From an uncultured Ellagibacter sp. (lineage in GTDB: Bacteria > Actinomycetota > Coriobacteriia > Coriobacteriales > Eggerthellaceae): a stretch of 64,000 bases of DNA. Shown one piece after another: positions 42,211 through 51,961 of the stretch (position 1 is the stretch's first letter; each line of letters begins with the position of its first letter). Under the pieces are notes generated by a model. That model worked only from the letters and a program-made list of their open reading frames with translations. It was not told the DNA's origin and did no database searches. Position numbers and translations under genes: made by a program. The stretch is from positions 37,583 through 101,582 of the forward strand of contig NZ_CAKUBT010000006.1 in NCBI RefSeq assembly GCF_934643285.1. The letters are read 5' to 3'.

Positions 42211-43649
42211 TACTGCTCACCACCCTTTTCACCTGCACCGGCCACCGCAAGATTCCCATCGGCCGCCTTGGCGGCACCCTCATCGGGCCCCTGCTTCACG
42301 AAATGGGAGATGACGCGCACCCAGCCGATGAGGAGGAACAGGTAGACCGCAAGGAACAGCCCCAGCGTAATCAAAAGCTCAGGCGCCGACACGGATTGGG
42401 AGATCGCGTCGTTCGTCAGAAGAGCCACGCCGTCGGGACCGGTCGTCGAAGGATAGACAACCCACGGCTGACGGCCCACCTCCGCCGTGATCCAACCAAC
42501 TTGAATGGCCACGAACGGGAACAGCGGCGAAATGACGAACAGCTTCTGCAGCCAGCGCATCGAGCGGACGCGCCCGCCGCGCATGGTGAAGACAATCGCA
42601 AGAATCGCCGTCACCATGATGAGCCCATACATGGCAACCATCAGGTGATATGTTTGGAACACGAGGTTCGCGGGCTGATCGGCGACGTTCATGTCGGAGT
42701 ACTTCTCCTCCTGCGCGAGCGAATGCAGGCCCTTGTACTCGGTATCCCACGTGCCGGTTGCAAGAAAGCTCGTCCCGCCGGGAATCGCGAACGGGGTGAT
42801 CACTTTCTCGTTTTCCTCGTCCACCCAACCGAATGCGTAGAGCGGCGGCACCTCGTCGTTGTACATGCCCTCCATCATGGCGAGCTTGGTGGGCTGCTCT
42901 TCGGACACCTGAACGGCGGACGCGTGCGCGGTCACGATCATGGCGCACGAGGCGACGATGCCGACAACAGCACCGATGCGCACCGTCTTCATGGCGAAGT
43001 CGGTGTGCTTGTTCTTGAGCAGGTACCACCCACCCAAGGCGAGCGACGTGAACGCACCGATGATCAGCAGCGCAACGATCACGTGGAAGTAGCGCGGGGC
43101 AATCGAGGGGTTCATGGCTGCTGCGAGGAAGTCAGTGATGATGGCCTTCTTCCCATCGGCTGCAAGCTCGGCGCCGGCGGGCGTCTGCATCCACGAGTTA
43201 GCGATGAGGATCCAGAGCGCGCTTAAAAGGGAGCCTGCCCACACAAGCCACGCCGACACGGTGTAGAACTTGGGCGAAACCTTGTTACGGCCGAACAGCA
43301 GCACGCCCAAGAACACCGACTCCAGGAAGAAGGCGAACAGCGCCTCTGCGGCAAGCGGGGCGCCGAAGATGTCGCCTACGAAGCGCGAATAATCTGCCCA
43401 GTTCGTACCGAAGGAGAATTCCATTGTGATGCCCGTCGCCACACCGATGGCGAATGTCGCGGTGAAGATCTTTACCCAGAGACGCACCGCCGCGCCGTCC
43501 TTCTCGTCGCGCGAGCGGTAGTACTTCGTCGCGAAAATCGCCGTGATCAGGCCCAGCCCAATCGAGAGCGGGACGAATATGAAGTGGTACGCAACGGTGA
43601 GCGCAAACTGGATACGTGAGAGCAAAGCAACGTCGGTCAAGATATCCAT
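42210..43649 (-). CDS. cydA: Cytochrome bd oxidase subunit I
   Basis: 479 aa from ATG 43649 behind GGAGGGGG. Haem ligand His22 (AYHFIFVPLSIGLG), Glu in TGITMEFSFGTNWADYSRFVG (family Glu99/107 region), His in RYFHVIVA and Met in the later haem b558 site are present. The Q-loop is the short type. It oxidises menaquinol with very high oxygen affinity and protects anaerobes from O2. A Fur-like box lies upstream. cydCD exporter genes are not in the window. Confidence 0.96.
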   Translation of the reverse strand: MDILTDVALLSRIQFALTVAYHFIFVPLSIGLGLITAIFATKYYRSRDEKDGAAVRLWVKIFTATFAIGVATGITMEFSFGTNWADYSRFVGDIFGAPLAAEALFAFFLESVFLGVLLFGRNKVSPKFYTVSAWLVWAGSLLSALWILIANSWMQTPAGAELAADGKKAIITDFLAAAMNPSIAPRYFHVIVALLIIGAFTSLALGGWYLLKNKHTDFAMKTVRIGAVVGIVASCAMIVTAHASAVQVSEEQPTKLAMMEGMYNDEVPPLYAFGWVDEENEKVITPFAIPGGTSFLATGTWDTEYKGLHSLAQEEKYSDMNVADQPANLVFQTYHLMVAMYGLIMVTAILAIVFTMRGGRVRSMRWLQKLFVISPLFPFVAIQVGWITAEVGRQPWVVYPSTTGPDGVALLTNDAISQSVSAPELLITLGLFLAVYLFLLIGWVRVISHFVKQGPDEGAAKAADGNLAVAGAGEKGGEQ

Positions 43650-43714
43650 AACGCAACCCCCTCCTCTTCGCATATGCGATGGTTGATTATTGGATGTCAG
43701 GATAGCACATTATC

Positions 43715-43733
43715 GATAACTATTCTCATTATT
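43715..43733. promoter_or_regulatory. Fur-box-like site upstream of cydA
   Basis: GATAACTATTCTCATTATT matches the classical Fur box at about 14 of 19 positions. It lies within an AT-rich patch bounded by CATTATCGA / TCGATAATG inverted repeats (9-bp arms, about 43708-43757), 66 bp upstream of the cydA start. Confidence 0.45.
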
Positions 43734-43854
43734 ATTGGGAACTATTTTCGATAATGCCACTTGCAGGAAATCCCTCTGCAAGCGGACAGCAACAGCCTAG
43801 CCCCGCCGCACGCGATAGCCAAGCGCCGTATATGCGAAATGTTGTCAGGAAACC

Positions 43855-45459
43855 CTACGACTGCAGAGAGTTGCTATCCGCAGCGCGAAGAAACGCGGCC
43901 TTGACATCGGCAATCGAGTAGAGGCTGCCGAATGCGCAGATGAGACCTTCGGAGCCGGCGATTCTGCGTGCAGCAGAGACAGCATCTCCGAAATCGCCCG
44001 CAACCTCAACCGTCGCAGAAACGCCGAGCTCGTCACATGTCTCGCGAATCGCCTCAGCGAGATCGGCCGCATCAAGGGCGCGCGGATTGGGCGGCGTCAC
44101 GCACACGAAGGTGCTCGCCAGCGGCGCGACAGCGCGAAGCATCGAGCGATAGTCTTTATCGGCAAGGATACCAACAAGGAATACTGGCCTTTTATCGGGG
44201 AAAACGTCGCGCAGCGAATCGGCGAGCACGCCCGCGCCCTGCGGGTTGTGGCCGCCATCGATCACCACGGTCGGCATACCCGCTGGTTGATCAAGCACTT
44301 CAAAGCGCGCAGGCCACCGCGTCTCGGCAATTCCACGAGCGATAGCCTCATCAGGAATCTCCCAGCCGCGCTCGCGCAGCGCACCAGCGATTTCGATAGC
44401 CATCGCCGCGTTCGAAGGCTGATAAGACCCCAAAAGCCGCGTCGCATACTCCCGCCCGCGATACGAGAACTGGCGCATGGGAAGAGTTCCCTCAACCTGC
44501 GACATAAGGGTTCGGTGGGCATATGCCATGCTCAAACAGTCCTGAGCTCGCACGAACGTGCCAGAGGGCACGTTCGGCTCGTGCGGAACTGCGCGTGGCA
44601 TACGCCCACCGAACCCGACATCGATTGACGAACTTACTTGGAGCTTCTGGGCGGGGGCAACGTGCTCCGCGCGCAGTTCCGCAGCGCAGCGAGGACTGTC
44701 TGAGCACGGAGTATGCCCCTCATGCTCAAGAGCGGTGCCGCGAGTCAGCAGCGCAGCGCCCCTCGTCACCTTCCCCACCGAAAGCATCGAGAAATCAGGC
44801 ACGACGAGCTTGTCGCCCGCGCGCCGTGCGACATCTTCCACCACTTCCATGGCGGAGGGCTCCTGCGGCCACGACACCACGGTTGAACCCTCTTTCACAA
44901 TGCCCGCCTTCTCGTGGGCAATCTCGGCAAGCGTGTTGCCGAGCAGGTTCGTGTGGTCGAGCGCAATCGACACGATTGCCGCAACCTCGGGCGCAGCGAT
45001 GACGTTGGTGGAATCGAGCCGGCCTCCAAGCCCCACCTCGAGCACCACGATATCGCAGCCAACGTGCGCGAAATGCACAAGCGCCACGGCGGTCATCAGC
45101 TCGAACTCAGTGGGGTGCTCGCCACCTTCCGCCTCCATCGCCTCGGCGCACTCGCGCACACGAAGCGTCGCAGCCGTGAGGTCCTCATCCGAGATGTTGC
45201 GTCCGTTCACACGGATGCGCTCATGGAATGTCTCCACGTAGGGGCTCGTGAAAAGCCCCGTCTTGAAACCCGCCTCCGCAAGGATCGACGCCGTGAAGGC
45301 GCAGGTCGACCCCTTGCCGTTCGTGCCGGCGACATGGACGAACTTCAAGCGGTCTTGAGGGCGCCCCAGCCGATCGAGAAGCTCGCGGATGCGCTCAAGG
45401 CCGAGTCGGGACGTCAGCCAACGAGGCGTGTTGATGTATTCGATTGCGTCGAAAGGCAT
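43855..45459 (-). CDS. folC: Folylpolyglutamate/dihydrofolate synthase with an in-frame insertion
   Basis: 534 aa from ATG 45459 behind AGGTGG. Mur-ligase ATP motif GTNGKGSTCAF, EVGLGGRLDSTN, ALDHTNLLGNT and the C-terminal IDGGHNPQGA mark FolC. It adds glutamate to folates. Typical length is 400-450 aa; about residues 243-316 are extra, Cys/Pro/Arg-rich, unlike the family, and are encoded by palindromic DNA (44508-44725) without a frameshift. The UDG gene lies 12 bp upstream in the same direction. Confidence 0.93.
   Translation of the reverse strand: MPFDAIEYINTPRWLTSRLGLERIRELLDRLGRPQDRLKFVHVAGTNGKGSTCAFTASILAEAGFKTGLFTSPYVETFHERIRVNGRNISDEDLTAATLRVRECAEAMEAEGGEHPTEFELMTAVALVHFAHVGCDIVVLEVGLGGRLDSTNVIAAPEVAAIVSIALDHTNLLGNTLAEIAHEKAGIVKEGSTVVSWPQEPSAMEVVEDVARRAGDKLVVPDFSMLSVGKVTRGAALLTRGTALEHEGHTPCSDSPRCAAELRAEHVAPAQKLQVSSSIDVGFGGRMPRAVPHEPNVPSGTFVRAQDCLSMAYAHRTLMSQVEGTLPMRQFSYRGREYATRLLGSYQPSNAAMAIEIAGALRERGWEIPDEAIARGIAETRWPARFEVLDQPAGMPTVVIDGGHNPQGAGVLADSLRDVFPDKRPVFLVGILADKDYRSMLRAVAPLASTFVCVTPPNPRALDAADLAEAIRETCDELGVSATVEVAGDFGDAVSAARRIAGSEGLICAFGSLYSIADVKAAFLRAADSNSLQS
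44508..44725. repeat. In-frame palindromic element within folC
   Basis: Nested inverted repeats: 44508-44531 with 44593-44616 (22 of 24 match), 44584-44595 with 44670-44681 (CGGAACTGCGCG, perfect), 44527-44543 with 44692-44708 (14 of 17), and an internal CGAACGTGCC/GGCACGTTCG hairpin. It contains no stop in the folC frame. Confidence 0.8.
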
Positions 45460-45471
45460 GCTTCCACCTTT

Positions 45472-46194
45472 TTAGAGAAGTTTTTGCTGCGAGAACGATT
45501 CATTCTCTTTCACTGGAGAAGGCTGCGGCGCATCCCCCGACTCATCAGGGAAAACAAGAGCGACCGAGCGCACTTGCTGCACCCCGTCTTCCCCGCCTGG
45601 CTGCGAACCATCGGGAGCGGCGGCAACGATGCCCGCCTGTCGCAAAAGCTCACCGAGTGTCGCAAAATCGTTCTCCAACGCCTCGCGCTTGCTGCCATCG
45701 TAGAGCGCGGCCGCGGGATGGTAGATCGGGAAGACGCTGAAGCGGCCCGCATGCTGCAAGGTCCCATGCAGCCGCGTGATTCCCACCTCGGTCTTCAGGA
45801 TGAACTGCGTGGCAAACTTGCCGAGCGTCACGATGAAGTCGGGCATGATGGTTCGCGTCTGTTCGCGCAGGAAAGGCGCGCACAGCTCGATTTCCTCAGG
45901 CCTGGGGTCGCGATTTCCAGGAGGGCGGCATTTCAGCACGTTCGCGATGTAGACGTCGTCGCGGGAAAGCCCCGCGATCGCAAGCAGGTCGTTGAGCATG
46001 TGCCCAGCGGCGCCAACGAATGGCTCGCCCTGCAAATCCTCATTACGACCAGGCGCTTCCCCTACGAAAAGCACGCGGGCGCGAGGGTTTCCCACCCCGA
46101 ACACCGTTTGCGTGCGCCCCTGCGAAAGCGGACAGCGATGACAAGCTTCCACCGCGGCGCGAATCTTGGGAAGGGGTATGTGCGGCTTGCCCAT
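45472..46194 (-). CDS. Family 4-type uracil-DNA glycosylase
   Basis: 240 aa. Cys18, Cys21, Cys89 and Cys105 match the [4Fe-4S] ligands of family 4 UDGs; motif GEAPGRNED begins at residue 45 and IYHPAA carries the catalytic-site His. It removes uracil from DNA. The C-terminal about 45 residues are a low-complexity tail. Its ATG directly abuts the alr stop (TAGATG), indicating coupling. Confidence 0.92.
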   Translation of the reverse strand: MGKPHIPLPKIRAAVEACHRCPLSQGRTQTVFGVGNPRARVLFVGEAPGRNEDLQGEPFVGAAGHMLNDLLAIAGLSRDDVYIANVLKCRPPGNRDPRPEEIELCAPFLREQTRTIMPDFIVTLGKFATQFILKTEVGITRLHGTLQHAGRFSVFPIYHPAAALYDGSKREALENDFATLGELLRQAGIVAAAPDGSQPGGEDGVQQVRSVALVFPDESGDAPQPSPVKENESFSQQKLL

Positions 46195-47424
46195 CTATAC
46201 GTACACCTTCGGCAGGCGCATTCCAAAGGCGCAGGCCAGCTCGTAGTGGATCGTGCCGAGCTTGTTCGCCATGTCGTCGAGCGTCACCACGGAATCGCCC
46301 TGACGGCCGACGATGACCACCTCGTCGCCGATCTGCGGGTCGAGGCGGCGACGGGTACCGTACGTGCGCAAGTCGACCTCGAACATGCACTGGTCCATGC
46401 AGATGTTGCCAACCTGGCGCACGCGCGTGCCGTCGACGATGAAGTCGGTGCGGCCGGAAAGACCGCGGTTCAAGCCGTCCGCATAGCCGACAGGCACCGT
46501 GCAAATCTTCACGCTGCCGGGGCTGCGGTAATTCAACCCATAGCTCACGCCCTCGCTCATGGGAAGCGTGCGCGTGTCGGTGATGCGCGCATGAACGCTC
46601 ATCGCGGGCTTGAGGTTGATCATCGAGCGCGTCTCCTGGCAGGTGTGCAAGCCGTAGAGCGACACGCCCCACCGCACCATGTCGAAGTGGACCTGCGGAT
46701 AGCGAACCGTCGCGGCGGAGTTCGCGCAGTGCACGATGCCGGGGTCGATGCCCACCTCGCGCAGTACGGAAATCGCCTCCGTGAAGCGCTTCACCTGGAT
46801 ACCGAAGTCGAGCGTCCCCTCGCAGTCCGCTGTCGCGAAGTGCGTGAACGTGCCCACCAGATCGAGCGCGCGATGGAAGCTCACCTTCCGCATGAAATCG
46901 ACCACGTCGTCGTAGCGTACGCCGATGCGGTTCATACCCGTGTTCACCGCCAGGTGGAACGGCGCGCGGATGCCGTACTCGTCGGCCTTCTCGGCGTAGG
47001 CAATGGCGAACTCGGGCGTGTAGATGGACGGCATGATCTTGTAGGCGAGCAGCAGGGGCGCCGCCGTAGCAGGGGGCTCGGACAGAAGCACAATCGGCGC
47101 TCCTACCATGCCCTCGCGCAGCTTGATGCCCTCGTCGATCGTAGCGACTGCCAGGTAGTTCGCGCCCGATTGCAACGCGGTCTTCGCAACACGCACGGCG
47201 CCGTGACCGTACGCGTCGGACTTCACCACAGCGAGAAGGCGCGTGTTCGGCTTGATGAGCGACCGTGCGACACCGACGTTGTGGCGAATGGCCGAAAGGT
47301 CGATTTCCACCCACGACCAACGACGATCGGTTTCAGGAATCAGGGCAAGCTGGTCAGGGTCGAACGTGGGCTTTTTCGCCTGCTCATCCTTGGCGCCAGC
47401 CGCGCTTGTCTCATCGGGGGCCAT
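46195..47424 (-). CDS. alr: Alanine racemase
   Basis: 409 aa from ATG 47424, which follows GGAGG. The frame stays open upstream to 47580 with a Gln-rich segment, and a GTG further up is possible. PLP lysine lies in AVVKSDAYGHG and the catalytic Tyr in SYGLNYRSPG; VCxxxMD-like metal/loop residues are in GNICMDQCMFEVD. It makes D-alanine for peptidoglycan. An extended -10 (TGCTATACT) lies at 47548-47556. Confidence 0.95.
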   Translation of the reverse strand: MAPDETSAAGAKDEQAKKPTFDPDQLALIPETDRRWSWVEIDLSAIRHNVGVARSLIKPNTRLLAVVKSDAYGHGAVRVAKTALQSGANYLAVATIDEGIKLREGMVGAPIVLLSEPPATAAPLLLAYKIMPSIYTPEFAIAYAEKADEYGIRAPFHLAVNTGMNRIGVRYDDVVDFMRKVSFHRALDLVGTFTHFATADCEGTLDFGIQVKRFTEAISVLREVGIDPGIVHCANSAATVRYPQVHFDMVRWGVSLYGLHTCQETRSMINLKPAMSVHARITDTRTLPMSEGVSYGLNYRSPGSVKICTVPVGYADGLNRGLSGRTDFIVDGTRVRQVGNICMDQCMFEVDLRTYGTRRRLDPQIGDEVVIVGRQGDSVVTLDDMANKLGTIHYELACAFGMRLPKVYV

Positions 47425-47547
47425 CGCGCCAGACCTCCGTGCAGATTGTTGTTGCTGCTGTTGAGCTTTGCGAGCGAACCCCGTGAAGCCGTTGATGAGC
47501 TCCTCCACCGCTTCCAAGCCTTTCTCGTAACCTGTTATCGGTAGCAA

Positions 47548-47556
47548 AGTATAGCA
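47548..47556 (-). promoter_or_regulatory. Extended -10 promoter of alr
   Basis: TGCTATACT on the minus strand, just after the mog terminator and about 125 nt before the alr ATG. The -35 is not obvious, as is usual for extended -10 promoters. Confidence 0.45.
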
Positions 47557-47564
47557 CTCATGAA

Positions 47565-47601
47565 AAACGCGCCCGAGCAATCAAGCTGTTCGGGCGCGTT
47601 T
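47565..47601 (-). terminator. Rho-independent terminator of moeA-mog
   Basis: AAACGCGCCCGA / TCGGGCGCGTTT 12-bp arms with a 13-nt loop; on the minus strand it ends in TTTTT. Confidence 0.9.
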
Positions 47602-47633
47602 CGAAACAAAGCGGAAATAAAGCGGCAGAGAAA

Positions 47634-48116
47634 TTAGTGCCCGCCGCCGGCCATCATCTTCACCGCATGGGGAAGCGCAGCGACGATGCCGTCCCAATTC
47701 TCGCGGGCGGCCTTCTCGCTTCCCGGCAGGTTGATAACGATGGAGTTGCCGCGCTGCATGCAGATTGCGCGCGAGAGCATCGCGTAGGGAGTGATCTGCA
47801 GGCTGTGGTAGCGCATAGCCTCGGCGATACCGGGAACCTCGCGCTCGCACACGTCGCGCGTCGCCTCGGGGGTGTTGTCGCGCGGGGACAAGCCGCTTCC
47901 ACCGCAGGTGAGCACGATGTCAACTTTCAGGTCGTCGGTGCAGCGCTTGATGGCGGCGGCGATTCCGGCGCGATCGTCCTTCACGATCATGTGCGTACGG
48001 CAGGCCCAGCCTTGCTCCTCGATCAACGATTCAAGCGAGTCACCTGCGGTATCGCACTCAGGGCCGCGCGTATCGGAACAGGTAATGATGGCGAATACCG
48101 GCTTCTCGACACTCAT
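47634..48116 (-). CDS. MogA/MoaB family molybdenum cofactor protein
   Basis: 160 aa. The MPT-binding motif TCGGSGLSPRDNTPEATRDV is clear, with ITCSDTRG at the N-terminus. It adenylylates molybdopterin before Mo insertion by MoeA, which is encoded 57 bp upstream in the same direction. It supplies cofactor for enzymes like the one at the left edge of the window. Confidence 0.94.
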   Translation of the reverse strand: MSVEKPVFAIITCSDTRGPECDTAGDSLESLIEEQGWACRTHMIVKDDRAGIAAAIKRCTDDLKVDIVLTCGGSGLSPRDNTPEATRDVCEREVPGIAEAMRYHSLQITPYAMLSRAICMQRGNSIVINLPGSEKAARENWDGIVAALPHAVKMMAGGGH

Positions 48117-48173
48117 GGTTTTATCCTTTCTTCTTCCATCGGCGCCTCTGCGGCGCGAAATTGTAGGGTTCTT

Positions 48174-49427
48174 TTAGATCAACACTTCCTCGGAGACGTC
48201 GAGCAGCATGCAGTCGATCATCGAACCTGCCGCACGAGACTCCAGCCCCTCGGGCATGATCGCCATGCAGTTGCTGCGCTGGATCGGCCCGAAAAGCCCC
48301 GAGCTCTGATTCTGCGCAGGGGTGACCAGATAGCCTTCATCGTCTTTCGTGAGCGTCGCGCGCAGGAAAATGCGGCGCGGATCCTTCTTCTTGGTGTCCT
48401 GGGACAAACGCGCGCGAACAACAGGGCGGTTGAAGTGGCTATAACCCTGCATCTTGCGCAGCGCCTGGCGGACGATCATCTCGAAACCGCAGTACGCCGC
48501 GGCGGGATTGCCGGGAAGGCCGAAGACGGGCGTACCCTTCACCAGGCCGAACGTCTGGGCTTTGCCGGGACGCATGTTCACGGTGGTCATGAGCAGCTCG
48601 CCCGTTCCCTCAACCACCGGCTTGATGAAGTCGAAGTCGCCGTTTGCGGCACCGCCGGTCGTGATCACGAAATCATAGGTTTCCACCGCGTCGAGCACCG
48701 TCTTCTCAAGCGCCTCGTAGGTGTCCTCCACGATGGGCAGGATAGTAGGAATGCAGCCGGCCGCCTTTGCGCATGCCGCGATGGCAAGGCTGTTCGAATT
48801 GCGGATCTTGCCAGCAGAGGGGACCTCGGAGGGGTCGATGAGCTCTGACCCCGTTGCCGCGATGGCGACCTTCGGACGTCGATAGACCGGCACCTGCAAC
48901 ACGCCGCACCCGGCAAGGAAGCCGACGCCGGCGGAGGTGATGACCTCGCCCGCATGGACGATGACCTCGCCCGCATGGGCCTCTTCGCCCGCTTCGCGGA
49001 TGTTGTTGCGCAGCTTGGTCGGGGCGGTGAAGGAAACGCGGCTGCCCGGCTTGCCGTCGCCCGACACGATGCCGACGATCTCGTATTTCACCACTGCATC
49101 CGCGGCGTCGGGAACGGGCGCGCCCGTCATGATGCGCACGCACTGGCCCGCCTCGATCGGCCCGTCGTACACCTCGCCTGCACCGATCTCGGCAATGACG
49201 TCGAGCTCCACCGGCTTGTCCTCGCTCGCACTCTCGAGCTCTGCCGCATGCACCGCGAAGCCGTCCATCGCCGAGTGGGCAAATGGCGCGATATCGATGT
49301 CGCTCGCCAAATCGGCGGCCGACACGCGGCCCACGGCGTCGAGAACCTCGACCACCTCCGTCGAAAGCGGCGCCACGTTCGCGAGAACGAGCGCTTGCGC
49401 CTCTTCCAGAGAAATCATCTCTGCCAT
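48174..49427 (-). CDS. moeA: Molybdopterin molybdenumtransferase
   Basis: 417 aa from ATG 49427 behind AAAGGGG. MoeA domains are recognisable: PFAHSAMDGFAV, RIMTGAPVPDAAD, the MPT-binding TTGGAANGDFDFI and LPGNPAAAY, and the C-terminal beta-barrel domain IV. It inserts molybdate into adenylylated molybdopterin. A 21-bp tandem duplication gives HAGEVIVHAGEVI near residues 156-168, adding seven residues. Confidence 0.95.
   Translation of the reverse strand: MAEMISLEEAQALVLANVAPLSTEVVEVLDAVGRVSAADLASDIDIAPFAHSAMDGFAVHAAELESASEDKPVELDVIAEIGAGEVYDGPIEAGQCVRIMTGAPVPDAADAVVKYEIVGIVSGDGKPGSRVSFTAPTKLRNNIREAGEEAHAGEVIVHAGEVITSAGVGFLAGCGVLQVPVYRRPKVAIAATGSELIDPSEVPSAGKIRNSNSLAIAACAKAAGCIPTILPIVEDTYEALEKTVLDAVETYDFVITTGGAANGDFDFIKPVVEGTGELLMTTVNMRPGKAQTFGLVKGTPVFGLPGNPAAAYCGFEMIVRQALRKMQGYSHFNRPVVRARLSQDTKKKDPRRIFLRATLTKDDEGYLVTPAQNQSSGLFGPIQRSNCMAIMPEGLESRAAGSMIDCMLLDVSEEVLI
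48937..48980. repeat. 21-bp tandem duplication in moeA
   Basis: GATGACCTCGCCCGCATGGA-C is followed by GATGACCTCGCCCGCATGGG-C, two near-identical 21-bp units in frame. Confidence 0.85.
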
Positions 49428-49443
49428 CGAATCCCCTTTCATA

Positions 49444-49476
49444 GAAAAACGCGCCGCCGCGAAAGCGACGGCGCGC
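49444..49476 (-). terminator. Rho-independent terminator of eno
   Basis: GCGCCGTCGC tttc GCGGCGGCGC hairpin followed by GTTTTTC on the minus strand. Confidence 0.9.
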
Positions 49477-49536
49477 ACACGTTCGATGGCATCTATTATA
49501 GCGTTTCGACTCGAAAGGCCACCGAGCGATTTCTTC

Positions 49537-50913
<1,377 letters not shown>

Positions 50914-50997
50914 CTACAACCGCGCATAGCTTCGCACCCGCACCCGAGGCGCCTGCCTTAGCACGTTTGCGGGAAAGCGCGCAGAGGGAGCGGCGTT

Positions 50998-51852
50998 CTA
51001 GAAGAAGAGGGCGAGAAGCACAAAGGCCGCAATGCCAACGACGATTGCCGCCGCCCCCCGAATGCCGAGATGCGATTCCTCAAGGGCGCTTCGACGCCCA
51101 TCCTTCGTCGAAGCGCCGTAGCAGCGTGCGTCCATGGCTGCCGCCAGGCGATCCGCGCGCCGAAAGAGGGCAACGAAGAGTGCAACGAACACGCGCCCCC
51201 ATGCGCGCAGCGTCTCGACGACACCCGACCCCGAAAAGCGGGCGCATCGCGACCACTGCGCATCGTGAACCTGGCACAACTCCTCAGCCGTCACGGGAAT
51301 GAAGCGAAGCGCGATCGAGAGGGCGCATGCGGCATCGTCGACGGGAATCGGTGTGCGCTTGAGCGGAGCCATAAAGCTCGATGCCGCGCTCATCATCTCC
51401 GTCGAGGTCGTCGTGAAGCTCACAAGCAGGCTTGCATACACCAAGATCACGACGCGAATCGCGTTGAACGCCCCCTTAGCAAAACCAGCGGGAACGAAGC
51501 CGAACGACCCCGCAAGGGCAATGGGGTCGAATGCCGCGAAGGGGGCGGCCATGGACACCTCGGCGTCAGAAAGGTATATCGGCAGCGAAACATCCCAGGT
51601 GAAGGAACAGAATGCAATGGCAACGGCGACCAAAACGTACGTCGGTGCCGCAAGCATGAAGACGCTTCTGAAGGGGACGCGGCTTATCGCGTGAGCAAGC
51701 GCGTACAGCGCCGCGGCAATTGCGAGTCCCGTCCACGTCTCAAGGAGAAACAGGGTAATCGAGTACGCGAGGAGCAGCGCGATCTTCACGCGCGGATCAG
51801 CCCGATGGAGAGGGGATGTCCCGAAATGATATGTCTTCACAGCTAAATGCAC
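50998..51852 (-). CDS. ecfT: Energy-coupling factor transporter transmembrane protein EcfT
   Basis: 284 aa if begun at GTG 51852; a -10 TATACT at 51859-51864 would start transcription almost at this codon, suggesting a leaderless mRNA (another GTG lies 12 nt later). Five to six membrane segments, HRADPRVKIALLL at the N-terminus and the coupling-helix motif AMDARCYGA near residue 240 identify EcfT. It couples ECF ATPases to vitamin-binding S components. The ecfA genes normally next to it are absent here. Confidence 0.9.
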   Translation of the reverse strand: MHLAVKTYHFGTSPLHRADPRVKIALLLAYSITLFLLETWTGLAIAAALYALAHAISRVPFRSVFMLAAPTYVLVAVAIAFCSFTWDVSLPIYLSDAEVSMAAPFAAFDPIALAGSFGFVPAGFAKGAFNAIRVVILVYASLLVSFTTTSTEMMSAASSFMAPLKRTPIPVDDAACALSIALRFIPVTAEELCQVHDAQWSRCARFSGSGVVETLRAWGRVFVALFVALFRRADRLAAAMDARCYGASTKDGRRSALEESHLGIRGAAAIVVGIAAFVLLALFF

Positions 51853-51906
51853 GCAAGCAGTATACCGACCAAAGCGTGCAGGACCGCGTCAAGTCGGCCC
51901 AAATGC

Positions 51907-51939
51907 AAAAAGAGAGCCGAGGCAATGCCTCGGCTCTCT
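51907..51939 (-). terminator. Rho-independent terminator of the rpoA-rplQ operon
   Basis: AGAGAGCCGAGGC aat GCCTCGGCTCTCT, followed on the minus strand by TTTTTGCATTT. Confidence 0.95.
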
Positions 51940-51961
51940 CGTACATCCCATAGGGGAAAGG

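Noticed and set aside
44461..44740. IS element or frameshifted pseudogene in folC
   Set aside because: No transposase or stop is present and the folC frame is intact on both sides; a palindromic in-frame insertion explains it better.
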